64,000 nucleotides of DNA from Burkholderia vietnamiensis LMG 10929 (GTDB lineage Bacteria; Pseudomonadota; Gammaproteobacteria; Burkholderiales; Burkholderiaceae): the NCBI RefSeq assembly GCF_000959445.1, contig NZ_CP009630.1, positions 558,001 through 622,000 on the forward strand, in the 5' to 3' direction. Position 1 is the first letter of the stretch. Every line of letters begins with the position of its first letter. Below the pieces are notes generated by a model. The model was not told the DNA's origin, made no database searches, and saw only the letters and a list, made by a program, of their open reading frames with translations. Positions 1 to 9,015 of the stretch are shown piece by piece. Both the position numbers and the translations under genes were made by a program.

Positions 1-1
1 G

Positions 2-556
2 AAGGGCTTCTATCTCGTCTACTTCGGGATCGTCGCGGCCGCGGCCGCGCTGGTGCTGATTCCGGGCAGCCCGCTCGGCCTCTTGACCGAAGCGGTGCAG
101 ACGCTCGCCGGCGTGCTGCTGCCGAGCGCCACGGTGTTCCTGCTCGTGCTGTGCAACGATCGCCAGGTGCTCGGGCCGTGGGTCAACTCGACGCGGCTGA
201 ACGTGTTCACGGGCGCGGTGATCTGGGTGCTCGTGCTGCTGTCGATCATCCTGACCGCCTCGGTGATGTACCCGGACATCAGCGGCGAAGCGATCGTCGA
301 CGTGCTGGTGGGCGGCACCGTGCTCGCGATCGCCGGCTATCTCGCGACGGTGCTGATCCGCCGCAACCGGCGCGTCGTCGAGCCTGGCATCGATCGCTCG
401 CTGCGCGACGCGTGGCGCATGCCGCCGCTCGATTCGCTCACGCCGCAGAAGATGACCGTCGCGACGCGCGTGTGGATGGCCGTGCTGCGCGGCTATCTGG
501 TGGTGGCGGTGGGCTTGGTGATCGTCAAGGTCGTGCAGATGACGTTGCTGAAGTAG
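2..556 (+). CDS. Nramp-family divalent metal transporter, C-terminal part (cut by window edge)
   Basis: The reading frame is open from the first bases, so the 5' part lies outside the window. The visible 184 residues hold four or five hydrophobic segments. They include a segment rich in I, V, A and L with a polar CNDRQVLGPWVN loop, a pattern typical of the last helices of Nramp/MntH-like proton-coupled Mn/Fe importers. The protein ends in a short basic-hydrophobic tail. Family knowledge places it in the inner membrane. The metal-binding helices 1 and 6 are not visible, so substrate cannot be judged. It is followed directly by a hairpin terminator and a convergent LuxR gene, so it is not part of the T3SS locus. 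Confidence 0.72.
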   Translation, partial: KGFYLVYFGIVAAAAALVLIPGSPLGLLTEAVQTLAGVLLPSATVFLLVLCNDRQVLGPWVNSTRLNVFTGAVIWVLVLLSIILTASVMYPDISGEAIVDVLVGGTVLAIAGYLATVLIRRNRRVVEPGIDRSLRDAWRMPPLDSLTPQKMTVATRVWMAVLRGYLVVAVGLVIVKVVQMTLLK

Positions 557-585
557 CGCGGCGCGCGGTGGTCGCGCTACATGCG

Positions 586-618
586 AACATGCCGGCCCGC
601 GAGGCCGGCATGTTCGTT
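586..618. terminator. Hairpin terminator between convergent genes
   Basis: A perfect 12-bp inverted repeat (586-597 and 603-614, arms AACATGCCGGCC/GGCCGGCATGTT) encloses a 5-nt loop and is followed by CGTTT. It sits 30 bp after the transporter stop and before the end of the convergent LuxR gene, so it probably stops transcription from both sides. The T-tract is short. Confidence 0.75.
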
Positions 619-663
619 TACGCAGTAGCATGAGCGGTTGCTTACGCCGCTGCGTTGCCCGCG

Positions 664-1572
664 TCAGATCAACTCGAGCTTCGACGTGAGGTACGTGAGC
701 TGAATCCGGTTCGCGACGCCGAAGCGCTTGCGCAGCTTGCGCAGGTGATAGTCGACGTTGTGCGCGCTGGTGTCGAGGCGCCGGCCGATCTCCTTGTCCG
801 AGGCGCCTTCCGCGATGCCCAGCAACAGTTCCTGCTCGAACGGCGTGAGCCCGTTGATCGCGCGTTCGCGCGACGTCGCGATCAGCTGCGGCGACGCGAA
901 CTTGTGCACCGACAGCCCGATCGACAGCGCCTGCTCGATCGTCGTCGGCGCGATCCATTCGCGGGTGCGGCGCGGCGCGGTGAAGCTCATGAACGCATGC
1001 AGCCGGGTGCCGGGCACGGCCATCGAATACATGATGCCGCTGCACATCCCGTCGTCCTGCATCGTCTGCAGGAAACCGTCGAGCGCGGCCGACGTCACGC
1101 ACGGGCCGCCGTCGCGCTCGCGATGCTCGCGGCGCAGCTGTTGCAGATCCCACACGATCGGCATGTTGCACACACGCGCGCCGAGCGTGCGCGGATCGAC
1201 GTCGTGATGGCTGTGGCGCACGTAGTCGCCGCGGTAGGTGGCCGGCGTGAACGCCTCGTGCAGATAGAGACTCTCGACGTGCTCGCGCGAGAACTCGAGC
1301 GCGAAATACGCGAAGGTCGAGAAGCCGGTCAGGTGCAGCAGGCTCGCGACGATCCGGTTGCGCTCGGCCGTGCTTTGCGCCTGCGCGAGCGTATCGGCGA
1401 CGCCGAGCTTCGGCGCGTTCGGCTGCGCGACCTCGCCGAGCTTGACGTCGTCGCACCAGACGACCTGCACCGGCCGCTCCCTCGACGCGTTTGCGTTCGC
1501 GATCGGACGCTGCGACAAACGGGCCATGCTGCCTGGGGCGACCGCTTCTTCATGCAATGCAATATCGGACAT
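664..1572 (-). CDS. LuxR-type transcriptional regulator (possible AHL-binding LuxR solo)
   Basis: The 302-residue product has an N-terminal Autoind_bind-like domain (about residues 80-220) with the arrangement Y...DVDP...P..W characteristic of TraR/LuxR ligand pockets. A C-terminal LuxR helix-turn-helix follows (about 235-300: LTPFEQELL, GASDKEIGRRL, NVDYHLRKLRKRF). The start at 1572 is preferred over an in-frame ATG at 1599 because GAGGGA lies 6 nt before it, while the upstream ATG has no Shine-Dalgarno. No luxI-type synthase is in the window, so it would be a solo receptor if it binds a lactone. It is divergent from a second LuxR gene and lies beside the T3SS operon, which makes it a candidate regulator of that operon (inference). 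Confidence 0.85.
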   Translation of the reverse strand: MSDIALHEEAVAPGSMARLSQRPIANANASRERPVQVVWCDDVKLGEVAQPNAPKLGVADTLAQAQSTAERNRIVASLLHLTGFSTFAYFALEFSREHVESLYLHEAFTPATYRGDYVRHSHHDVDPRTLGARVCNMPIVWDLQQLRREHRERDGGPCVTSAALDGFLQTMQDDGMCSGIMYSMAVPGTRLHAFMSFTAPRRTREWIAPTTIEQALSIGLSVHKFASPQLIATSRERAINGLTPFEQELLLGIAEGASDKEIGRRLDTSAHNVDYHLRKLRKRFGVANRIQLTYLTSKLELI

Positions 1573-1851
1573 GAGCCATCCCTCGGAATCGACGCGCATC
1601 GCCGGGCAGTTGCCGTGTCGTACACGGTGTGAGCGGCGTGCGATCGAGCATCGTTATGATTTGCGCCGATCGTCATCCTGACGAAACGCGGGGGCATTGT
1701 ACAAAAATGCCTGGGTACGCGTAATATGCCGTAATACTAATCGCCGCGAAAGGTTCATGCTCGCGTGCGCATACAGCCGACCAGAAAATCATAAATAAAA
1801 GACCAGATCGTGACGGGGCAGGTTCACATATTGGGAAAGGGTGGGCGCCTC
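1573..1851. promoter_or_regulatory. Divergent promoter region between two luxR-type genes
   Basis: This 279-bp stretch holds the only AT-rich patch nearby (about 1695-1800). CGTAATA occurs twice, at 1720-1726 and 1730-1736, exactly one helical turn (10 bp) apart. A weak plus-strand promoter could be TTGTAC (1698) with TAATAT (1722), 18-bp spacing. No canonical 20-bp lux-box palindrome is seen. Confidence 0.45.
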
Positions 1852-2685
1852 ATGACACATGCTGACGACGCACCGCGCGTCGAATGGTTTTCGCAAACGG
1901 ATATCGCGGCCGCTGCCGCTTATTCGACGGAAATTCACGCCGTCGAGCGCGACGTTTTTACCGGCGCGCGCATTCCATCCGGTAAATCGGACACATCTAC
2001 GCTCGATTTCGCGCAATGCCATGCGCGCTTGAGACAAATCGGATTCAGCACGCTCGGCTACGGCGCATACGAGATGATCGGGCGGCGCATTCTGTGCGCG
2101 CATCTGTTGCGCGATCTTGCGCCGCCGACCTTCATGCAGCCGTATATCGAGGGCATGCTGTACGAGAACGATCCGCGCTTCGCGCAGGTTCGGCAAAGCG
2201 GTTTTCCGGTCGCGTGGCGGCTCGACGACATCGAAGGCGTCGCGCACGCGAGCGGCGATCGCAAGGTGCTCGCGCTGGCTGGACACCTGCGTGCGCATGC
2301 GATGAACAGCGGCGTGATCTTCAGCCTGTCGGCGCCGCGGCTCGATCTGCGTGTCGCGGTGAACCTGACGTCGGAGAGCCACGGCACGGAATGGATCGAC
2401 GATCGCGTGATCGGCGGCGCGCTGTCGGTGAGCCTCGCCGTGCATCGCGTCGCGTTGCCGTTCCTCGAGGCGCGCGTCGCGCGCATGCGCGGCTTCGCGC
2501 TCGGCGACGAGCAGCAGCAGGTGCTCGAGCGCCTCGTGCACGGGCTGTCCGACCAGGAAATCGCGAGCGCGCTGCGCACCTCGTTGCACAAGGTCGGCCA
2601 CCACATCCGCTCGCTCGAAAAACTGTTCAACGTGCGCAACCGCGCGCAGCTCGCCTATCTCGCCGGACGTCGTCTGGAGTCCTGA
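1852..2685 (+). CDS. LuxR-type transcriptional regulator upstream of the T3SS operon
   Basis: This 277-residue protein has the same two-domain layout as its divergent neighbour: a ligand-binding-like N-terminal domain (about 40-190, with Y..NDPRF...FPVAWRLD matching the DP..P..W pocket signature) and a C-terminal LuxR HTH (about 215-275: GLSDQEIASAL, KVGHHIRSLEKLF). The start at 1852 has a GGTGGG stretch about 6 nt upstream; a GTG at 1810 in the same frame has none. It points towards sctV, 261 bp away, so it is the closest candidate activator of the T3SS genes. The two LuxR proteins are clearly related in layout but divergent in sequence. The ligand is unknown. Confidence 0.85.
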   Translation: MTHADDAPRVEWFSQTDIAAAAAYSTEIHAVERDVFTGARIPSGKSDTSTLDFAQCHARLRQIGFSTLGYGAYEMIGRRILCAHLLRDLAPPTFMQPYIEGMLYENDPRFAQVRQSGFPVAWRLDDIEGVAHASGDRKVLALAGHLRAHAMNSGVIFSLSAPRLDLRVAVNLTSESHGTEWIDDRVIGGALSVSLAVHRVALPFLEARVARMRGFALGDEQQQVLERLVHGLSDQEIASALRTSLHKVGHHIRSLEKLFNVRNRAQLAYLAGRRLES

Positions 2686-2946
2686 GCCTGAGGTCATGGG
2701 AGGCCCGCGCGGCGCCCGCCGCGCGATGGAAGCGGTTCCGGCCGCGCGCCGCGACGGCCGCGCGCCGCGACGGCCGTCATCGGGTTTCGTAGTCCGTTTC
2801 GGCGGCTGCCGTAAAACCGCCGGAACGCTACGAGGCGCGCCCGTTTTTGCGCGGTTGCGCGTCGCTACACTCGTCCCATTCAACGGTCCGCACTGCGGGG
2901 CATGACGGCCCGCGTCGCGCGACGACAACGACAGGACGACGGCACG

Positions 2947-5148
2947 ATGGCAGAACCCAAGGCGCTTCCCCGCGACTGGCAGCGGATTTTTTCCGCCGGC
3001 CGGGGCGTGTCCGGGCAGCGTCTCGGCGCGTCGCCGCGCGCCGATCTGTTTCTCGCCGCGTTCATCGTGTCGGTGGTCGCGCTGTTCATCCTGCCGCTGC
3101 CGCAGGCCGCGCTCGACGGGATGATCTCGCTGAACCTCGCCGCCAGCGTCGTGCTGCTGACCGTGTCCACCTATGTGCCGTCCGCCGTCAGTTTTTCGGC
3201 GTTTCCGGCGCTGCTGCTGTTCACGACGCTGTTCCGGCTCGCGCTGAACATCGCGTCGTGCAAGCTGATCCTGCTGCATGCGAACGCCGGCCACGTGATC
3301 GACGCGTTCGGGCGGCTGGTGGTCGGCAACAACGTCGTGGTCGGCGGCGTGGTGTTCCTCGTGATCGCGGTCGTGCAGTTCATCGTGATCGCGAAGGGCT
3401 CCGAACGCGTGGCCGAAGTCGGCGCGCGCTTCTCGCTCGACGCGATGCCGGGCAAGCAGATGAGCATCGACGCCGACCTGCGCGCCGGCATCATCAGCGC
3501 CGACGAAGCGCGCGAACGCCGCGAGAAGCTCGAGCAGGAATCGCAGATGCACGGCGCGATGGACGGCGCGATGAAGTTCGTCAAGGGCGACGCGATCGCG
3601 GGCCTCGTGATCGCGTTCATCAACATCGTCGCGGGGATCGCTGTCGGCACGCTGATGCACGGAATGGACATCGGCGAGGCGCTGCAACGCTACGCGATCC
3701 TGACGGTCGGCGACGGCATGGCGTCGCAGATTCCGTCGCTGCTCGTGTCGATCGCGGCCGGCATCGTGACGACGCGCGTCGCCACGCGCGATGCGCGGCA
3801 GCGCCAGCTCGGCGAACAGCTGGGCGAGCAGCTCGGCGCACATCCGCGCGCGCTCCTCATCGCGGCGCTGGTGCTGGCCGGCTTCCTGGTCGTGCCCGGC
3901 TTCCCGAAATGGTCGTTCGCGCTCATCGCGCTCGGCCTCGGTGCGTTCGCGGTGGCGCAGCTGAAGCGCAAGACGACGGCGCCGAGCTTCAACCTGATCC
4001 ACGTCGCCGGCCGCATCGGCGCGGCCGACGACGGGCAGCCGGCGAAGGTGTCGCACGCGGCGGGCATCACGTCGCTGATCGCGGTGTCGCTGTCGGACGA
4101 TCTGCGCGCGGCGCTGAACCTCGCGCAGCTGCAGACGGCGCTGTCGAGCGCGAAGGCGCGCGTCGACGCGGACATCGGCACGGTGTTTCCGCGCATCACG
4201 TTGAACGACGACGAAGGCGCACCGGCGTCGAGCTACCGGATCTACCTGCAGGACGTGCTGGTCGCGCACGGCGCGCTGAAGCCGGGCTGGCTGCTGTGGG
4301 ATGGCGTGGCACCGCTGCCGGAGCGCGCGGAACGCCAGCCGGCCGAAGCATTCGGCCCGTTCGCGACCGCGCTGTGGATCAAGCCCGACGGCGCGGCGCC
4401 GGACGGCAAGTGGCTGACGAGCGAAGCGGCGCTCGCCGCGCACGTCGAGCAGATCGTGCGCCAGCACGCGGACGAACTGCTCGGAATCCAGGAGACGCAG
4501 GCGCTCGTGCATCTGGTGCGCCGCGATCATCCGGAGCTGGTCGGCGAGCTGACGCGGCTCGTGCCGCTGCAGCGCATCACCGAGGTGTTGCGCCGGCTGC
4601 TCGCCGAACAGGTGCCGATCCGCAACCTGCGCGTGATTTTCGAAAGCCTCATCACGTGGGCGCCGAACGAGCCCGACGACGTGATCGCGCTGGTCGAGCT
4701 GGTGCGCGTCGACCTGCGCCGGATGATCACCGACCGTCATGCGGGCGCAACGCGGCAACTGCGCGTCGTGCTGTTCGAGCAGAACCTGCAGGAGCGCATC
4801 GAGAACGCGGTGATGCGCACCAAGCAGGGCAATTTCCTCGCGCTGTCGAGCGCGGTCAAGCAGGACATCGGCGAACAGGTGCGCGCGATCGCCAACACCG
4901 CACAGGCCGCACCGGCCGCGCACGGCGCCGCCGCCGGCACGCCGAGGCTCGCGGTGATGGTCGCGCTCGGCGCGCGCCGCTACGTGAAGACGATCCTGCA
5001 GCCGGTGCTGCCCGATTTGCCCGTGCTGTCGTATCAGGAGATCGAGGAGGACGTGCAGCTGCACACGGTCGGGTGGGTGAAGAACCCGCCCGACGACGGC
5101 ACGGTCGGCGCGGGCGCCGGCGTGCGCGCACCGGGAGCCGTGCAATGA
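2947..5148 (+). CDS. sctV: SctV, T3SS export-gate protein (FHIPEP/YscV/FlhA family)
   Basis: The 733-residue protein has about seven or eight N-terminal membrane helices (residues about 30-330), then a large cytosolic domain that forms the nonameric export ring. Family motifs are present: FRLALNIASCKLIL (near residue 95), GAMKFVKGDAIAGL, MASQIPSLLVSIAAGIV, and EQVPIRNLRVIFE with a following segment typical of SctV/FlhA. The start at 2947 (MAEPKAL) fits family length; an in-frame ATG at 2902 would add 15 residues and cannot be excluded. The gene opens the operon, and its stop overlaps the sctS start (ATGA). The 261 bp upstream hold no convincing sigma-70 or TTCG-N16-TTCG promoter. Confidence 0.95.
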   Translation: MAEPKALPRDWQRIFSAGRGVSGQRLGASPRADLFLAAFIVSVVALFILPLPQAALDGMISLNLAASVVLLTVSTYVPSAVSFSAFPALLLFTTLFRLALNIASCKLILLHANAGHVIDAFGRLVVGNNVVVGGVVFLVIAVVQFIVIAKGSERVAEVGARFSLDAMPGKQMSIDADLRAGIISADEARERREKLEQESQMHGAMDGAMKFVKGDAIAGLVIAFINIVAGIAVGTLMHGMDIGEALQRYAILTVGDGMASQIPSLLVSIAAGIVTTRVATRDARQRQLGEQLGEQLGAHPRALLIAALVLAGFLVVPGFPKWSFALIALGLGAFAVAQLKRKTTAPSFNLIHVAGRIGAADDGQPAKVSHAAGITSLIAVSLSDDLRAALNLAQLQTALSSAKARVDADIGTVFPRITLNDDEGAPASSYRIYLQDVLVAHGALKPGWLLWDGVAPLPERAERQPAEAFGPFATALWIKPDGAAPDGKWLTSEAALAAHVEQIVRQHADELLGIQETQALVHLVRRDHPELVGELTRLVPLQRITEVLRRLLAEQVPIRNLRVIFESLITWAPNEPDDVIALVELVRVDLRRMITDRHAGATRQLRVVLFEQNLQERIENAVMRTKQGNFLALSSAVKQDIGEQVRAIANTAQAAPAAHGAAAGTPRLAVMVALGARRYVKTILQPVLPDLPVLSYQEIEEDVQLHTVGWVKNPPDDGTVGAGAGVRAPGAVQ

Positions 5149-5423
5149 CCAGCTCGACGATTCTCGACCTGACGCGTCAGGCGCTGATGCTGGTGCTGCT
5201 GCTGTCGCTGCCGATCGTCGCGATCGCCACCGTCACGGGCCTCGTCGTCGCGATCCTGCAGGCCGTCACGCAGGTGCAGGACGCCAACATCGGCATCGCG
5301 GTGCGGCTGATCGCCGTGATGGTCGCGCTGGTGCTGCTGTCCGGCTGGCTCGGCGGCGAAGTGCTGCGCTTCGCGCAGCAGGCGCTGGAACGCATGTTCG
5401 TTTCTTCCACAGGAGTGCTTTGA
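5145..5423 (+). CDS. sctS: SctS, T3SS export apparatus membrane protein
   Basis: This 92-residue protein has two hydrophobic helices (about 13-38 and 50-72) separated by the conserved polar stretch ILQAVTQVQDANI, the hallmark of the SctS/FliQ family. With SctR and SctT it forms the helical gate in the inner membrane. It overlaps sctV by 4 nt and ends in a TGATG overlap with sctC, so translation is probably coupled. sctR, usually its neighbour, is instead encoded 28 kb away in the opposite-strand sctQ operon. Confidence 0.95.
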   Translation: MTSSTILDLTRQALMLVLLLSLPIVAIATVTGLVVAILQAVTQVQDANIGIAVRLIAVMVALVLLSGWLGGEVLRFAQQALERMFVSSTGVL

Positions 5424-7471
5424 TGCGTCGACGCGTCGCCCCGATCCGGATTCAACCGCGCCGCCTGCAACGCGCCGCATTCGCGATGTGCGCGACCGCG
5501 CTGCTCGCCGCGGCGCTGTGCATGACGGTCGCGCAACCGGCGCGCGCGGCGGACCTGCGCTGGCGCAACAAGCCGTTCACGATCGTCGCGAACGGCAAGA
5601 AGATCGGCGACTTCATCCGCGAGCTCGCGTCGTCGCAGGGCGTGACGGCCGTGGTCGATCCGAAGGTCGACGGCGTGATCAGCGGCCGCTTCTCGGGCAC
5701 GCCGCAGCAGACGCTCGACACGATCTGCTCGACCTACGGGCTCACGTGGTACTACGACGGCTCGTTCCTGTACGTCGATCCGGCCGACCAGTCGCAGACG
5801 CAGATGATCCCGATCCCGCCGAACGCGGCCGGCGAGATCGGCCGCGCGCTGCAGGCGATGCAGATTCCGGACAAGCGCTACACGCTCGTGATCAACGATC
5901 GCGCCAACAGCGTCTACGTGGCCGGCCCGCGCCGCTACGTCGAGCTGGTGCGGCAGGCGGTCGGCTCGGTCGGCGATCCGTCGGCGAACGGCGCGCACGC
6001 GGACATCCGCGCGTTCCGGCTGAAGTACGGCTGGGCGTCGGACTTCACGATCAACCGCTCGGGCAAGGAGGTGACGGTGCCGGGCGTCGCGTCGATCCTG
6101 CGCCGGCTGTTCGGCCGGGACGGCAGCACGAGCGCGCTGCCGTCGAGCACGCCGCTCGGGCAGGCCGCGCGTCAGGTGAAGCTCGGCTCGGGGCTCACGA
6201 TCGCGGTGCCGCGGCTCGACTTCCCCGATATTTCCGGCGGCCCGCGGCAGGGCGGCTACGGCGGCTACGGCGGCGCGGACAGCGCCGCGGGCGGCATCTC
6301 GCCGTTCTCGGCCGGTGGCGGCGGCGATGCGCTGCCGCAGATCGTCGCCGATCCGGCGATCAACGCGGTGATCGTGCGCGACCTGCCGGAGAACATGTAC
6401 CGCTACCAGTCGCTGATCGACCAGCTCGACGAGCGGCCGCGCATCGTCGAGATCAACGTGACGATCATCGACATCAACGAGGATTCGCTCGACAGCCTCG
6501 GGATCGACTGGCGCCTGCACACGACGCATGGCGACGTGCAGATCGGCAACGGCCAGAATCCGCTGAACGGCAACACGCAGTACAACGGCGCGGGCAACCC
6601 GCCGCTCACGTTCGGCATCGGCGCGTCGGAAACCGGCCAGACCGGCACCTTCATGCCGACCGGCATCGCGTTGACGGCGTCGATCGGCGGGTCGCTGCGC
6701 AACTACCTGCTCACGCGCGTCAACGCGCTCGCGCAGAAGGGGCAGGCGCAGCTGCGCTCGAAGCCGAAGGTGCTCGCGCTCGACAACACCGAGGCGATCC
6801 TCGAGAACCTCACGCAGTTCTACGTGCAGGTGCAGGGCTATCAGGATTCGTCGCTGTACAGCGTGACGACGGGGACGAGCATCAAGGTCACGCCGATGAT
6901 CGTCGACGAGGCGATCCGCCATGCGGCCGCGGTGTCGGGCACGCCGCAGAGCGTGATGATGTCGATCGACATCCAGGACGGCAACATCGTGCCGGGGCAG
7001 GCGGTGTCGAACGTGCCGGTGATCCAGCAGCGCAACATCGTCACCAAGACGATGATCGACGAAGGCAAGAGCCTGCTGATCGCCGGCTTCAACGACGACG
7101 AGGTGCGGCTCAACAAGAGCGGCGTGCCGTGGCTGTCGGACATTCCGCTGATCGGCAACCTGTTCAAGTACACCGACAAGTCGGGCAACCACATGGAGCG
7201 CTTCTACCTGCTGACGCCGCGCGTGGTGACGAACGCGTCGATGTATGCGCCCGACGGCTCGCCGGTGAATCCGGGCGCGGACGCGCCGGCCGACCCGAAC
7301 GCGATGTCGATGTATCGGCCGCCCGACAACGACGTCGCGGTGCCGCTCACGCCGCGGCCGCTGCCCGGCACCAAATTCGGCCCGCCCGCGCTGCCGCCGC
7401 CGCCCGATGCGGCGTCGCAGCCCGTGGCGGCGACTGCAGGAGCGCCTGCCCATGTCGACGACCATCATTGA
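5423..7471 (+). CDS. sctC: SctC, T3SS outer-membrane secretin
   Basis: The 682-residue protein begins with a long, very basic n-region and a signal peptide ending near residue 41 (ARA-A). N-domains follow (FTIVANGKKIGDFIREL, then VDPKVDGVISGRF). A Gly/Tyr-rich linker (about 270-295) precedes the secretin core with INVTIIDINEDSLDSLGIDW. The C-terminal secretin motif VPWLSDIPLIGNLF lies near residue 570, followed by a Pro-rich tail. It forms the outer-membrane ring that docks on SctD. The start at 5423 has AGGAG 7 nt upstream. The tail overlaps sctD by 20 nt. It is slightly longer than many SctC proteins because of the Pro/Ala-rich C-terminus. Confidence 0.95.
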   Translation: MRRRVAPIRIQPRRLQRAAFAMCATALLAAALCMTVAQPARAADLRWRNKPFTIVANGKKIGDFIRELASSQGVTAVVDPKVDGVISGRFSGTPQQTLDTICSTYGLTWYYDGSFLYVDPADQSQTQMIPIPPNAAGEIGRALQAMQIPDKRYTLVINDRANSVYVAGPRRYVELVRQAVGSVGDPSANGAHADIRAFRLKYGWASDFTINRSGKEVTVPGVASILRRLFGRDGSTSALPSSTPLGQAARQVKLGSGLTIAVPRLDFPDISGGPRQGGYGGYGGADSAAGGISPFSAGGGGDALPQIVADPAINAVIVRDLPENMYRYQSLIDQLDERPRIVEINVTIIDINEDSLDSLGIDWRLHTTHGDVQIGNGQNPLNGNTQYNGAGNPPLTFGIGASETGQTGTFMPTGIALTASIGGSLRNYLLTRVNALAQKGQAQLRSKPKVLALDNTEAILENLTQFYVQVQGYQDSSLYSVTTGTSIKVTPMIVDEAIRHAAAVSGTPQSVMMSIDIQDGNIVPGQAVSNVPVIQQRNIVTKTMIDEGKSLLIAGFNDDEVRLNKSGVPWLSDIPLIGNLFKYTDKSGNHMERFYLLTPRVVTNASMYAPDGSPVNPGADAPADPNAMSMYRPPDNDVAVPLTPRPLPGTKFGPPALPPPPDAASQPVAATAGAPAHVDDHH

Positions 7472-8876
7472 ACCGCACGGCGACGGCCCGTTGCCCGGCG
7501 GCGCGGCAGGCGGCGCTGCGGGCGTCGTCGGTGCAGGCGGTGCAGGCGGTGCCGCGGCCGCGCTCGCGTCGCCGTGGAATCTGTGCTTCCTCAGCGGGCC
7601 GATGTACGGGCGCACGATGTCGCTCGCGCGCGGCGCGAACTGGGTCGGCACGGCGGCCGATTGCGAGGTGATCCTGCCCGATCGCGAGATCGGCGCGAAG
7701 CAGGTGTGCCTGCAGGTCGGCGCGCTCGCGGTGACCGTGCAGAACCACGGTGGCGAAGGCGCGGCGCCGGTGCTGTTCAACGACGCGCCGATCGGCGCGG
7801 GACGCCGCTCGATGACGCCGCAGGACGTCGTGACGGTGGGCTCGATCAAGCTCGGCATCGCGCGCCACGCGCAGGCTAGCGTCGCGGTGCCCGACGACGC
7901 GGATGCGCCGCACGCCGCGCACGACGCCGCCTGGCTCGCGTGGCTCACGGGCGGGCTGCGCCGGCTCGGCGGCCGACGGCTCGTGATCGTGCTGGCGGCG
8001 CTGTGGACCGGCGTGCTGCTCGGCGCGCTCGGCTACGGCTTCGTCGCGTGGTCGGGGCGGCTGCCGTGGCAGCACGAGTCGGTGCTCGCGCGCACGCACC
8101 GGTTGCAGCAGCTGCTGCACGCGTATCCGGAGCTGGCCGTCGCGCCGCGCGACGACGGCGTGATCGTGTCGGGCTACGTCGCCGATCCGGCCGCGCGCGA
8201 ACGCGTCGCGCAAATCGTCGCGGGCGTCGACAACGCGGCGCTCGGCAACATCTACGTGGTCAGCGATCTCGTCGCGACCGCGCAGACTTATTTCAGCGAC
8301 ACGCCGCTGACGGTCGCCTATCTCGGCCGCGGCCGCATCGAGCTGACCGGCGCGGCCCAGCGCGCGCAGATCGAGCCGCGCATCCGCAACTACATGAAGG
8401 ACGCGCGCCCGGCGCTCGAGGTAGTCGACCACGTGCGCGACGCCGATGCCGGCGCGCCGCGCACGGCGACGACGCTCGGCGGCGTCGCGGGGATTCCGGA
8501 GATCACGACCGTGTTCGCTGGCGACGGCGACCAGCGCTACATCGAGACGGTCGACGGCAGCCGCTATTTCGAAGGCGCGCGGTTGAAGGAAGGGCCGACC
8601 GTCGTGTCGATCGGCCCCGACGAGGTGGTGTTCGAGCGCAACGGCCAGCGCATCACGATGCCGCTCGGTGGTCCGCAGGCGAGCGCGCCCGAGCGCGTGC
8701 CGGCGCCGCCCGTGGCGCCGCTCGCGAGTGGCGCGGCGGCCGGCGTCGCGCAGCCGGTGCCGGGGCCGACGCTGCTGCCGGAAGCGCCAGCGACGCCGCC
8801 GACGACGTCCGCCGTCGCCCCGGCCGGCGCAGCAAAGGACGTGGCGAAGGACGCAACGAAGGACGCGGCGCACTAG
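7452..8876 (+). CDS. sctD: SctD, T3SS inner-membrane ring protein with FHA-like domain
   Basis: This 474-residue protein has an Ala/Gly-rich leader, an FHA-like cytosolic domain (about 35-120, starting NLCFLSGPMYGRTMSLA), one transmembrane helix (about 177-200) and a periplasmic part with BON-like ring domains. It ends in a Pro/Ala-rich tail and a repetitive KDVAKDATKDAAH end. The layout matches YscD/PrgH-type proteins that form the outer of the two inner-membrane rings. The start at 7452 has AGGAG 9 nt upstream and lies inside the end of sctC. After this gene the operon has its first real gap, filled by a strong hairpin. Confidence 0.9.
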   Translation: MSTTIIEPHGDGPLPGGAAGGAAGVVGAGGAGGAAAALASPWNLCFLSGPMYGRTMSLARGANWVGTAADCEVILPDREIGAKQVCLQVGALAVTVQNHGGEGAAPVLFNDAPIGAGRRSMTPQDVVTVGSIKLGIARHAQASVAVPDDADAPHAAHDAAWLAWLTGGLRRLGGRRLVIVLAALWTGVLLGALGYGFVAWSGRLPWQHESVLARTHRLQQLLHAYPELAVAPRDDGVIVSGYVADPAARERVAQIVAGVDNAALGNIYVVSDLVATAQTYFSDTPLTVAYLGRGRIELTGAAQRAQIEPRIRNYMKDARPALEVVDHVRDADAGAPRTATTLGGVAGIPEITTVFAGDGDQRYIETVDGSRYFEGARLKEGPTVVSIGPDEVVFERNGQRITMPLGGPQASAPERVPAPPVAPLASGAAAGVAQPVPGPTLLPEAPATPPTTSAVAPAGAAKDVAKDATKDAAH

Positions 8877-8923
8877 CGCCGCGACAGGTCATGCGCATCG
8901 CGCGAGCGGTGCGCGCATCACGC

Positions 8924-8949
8924 GACGCGCCGCACGCATGCGGCGCGTC
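8924..8949 (+). other. Strong intra-operon stem-loop between sctD and the needle-like gene
   Basis: A perfect 11-bp inverted repeat (8924-8934 and 8939-8949, arms GACGCGCCGCA/TGCGGCGCGTC) has a 4-nt CGCA loop. No T-tract follows, so it is not a standard terminator. It sits in the 139-bp gap before 9016 and could be a 5' stabiliser or processing point that raises expression of the downstream small structural subunits (inference). Confidence 0.6.
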
Positions 8950-9015
8950 ACGTCGCCGGCGCGGCATGGGGCCGCGGCCGGATCGGGAATCGTGGTTCAC
9001 GTAAAGGAGCGCAGC

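Noticed and set aside
2686..2946. TTCG-N16-TTCG type (hrp/PIP-like) box upstream of sctV
   Set aside because: TTCG pairs occur (2786 and 2798) but with 8-bp spacing; no proper box was found here, so activation by an AraC-type Hrp regulator is not supported.
1789..5145. A long minus-strand open frame opposite luxR and sctV
   Set aside because: Composition is Arg/His/Asp/Gln-rich without domains, and it is antisense to recognised genes.
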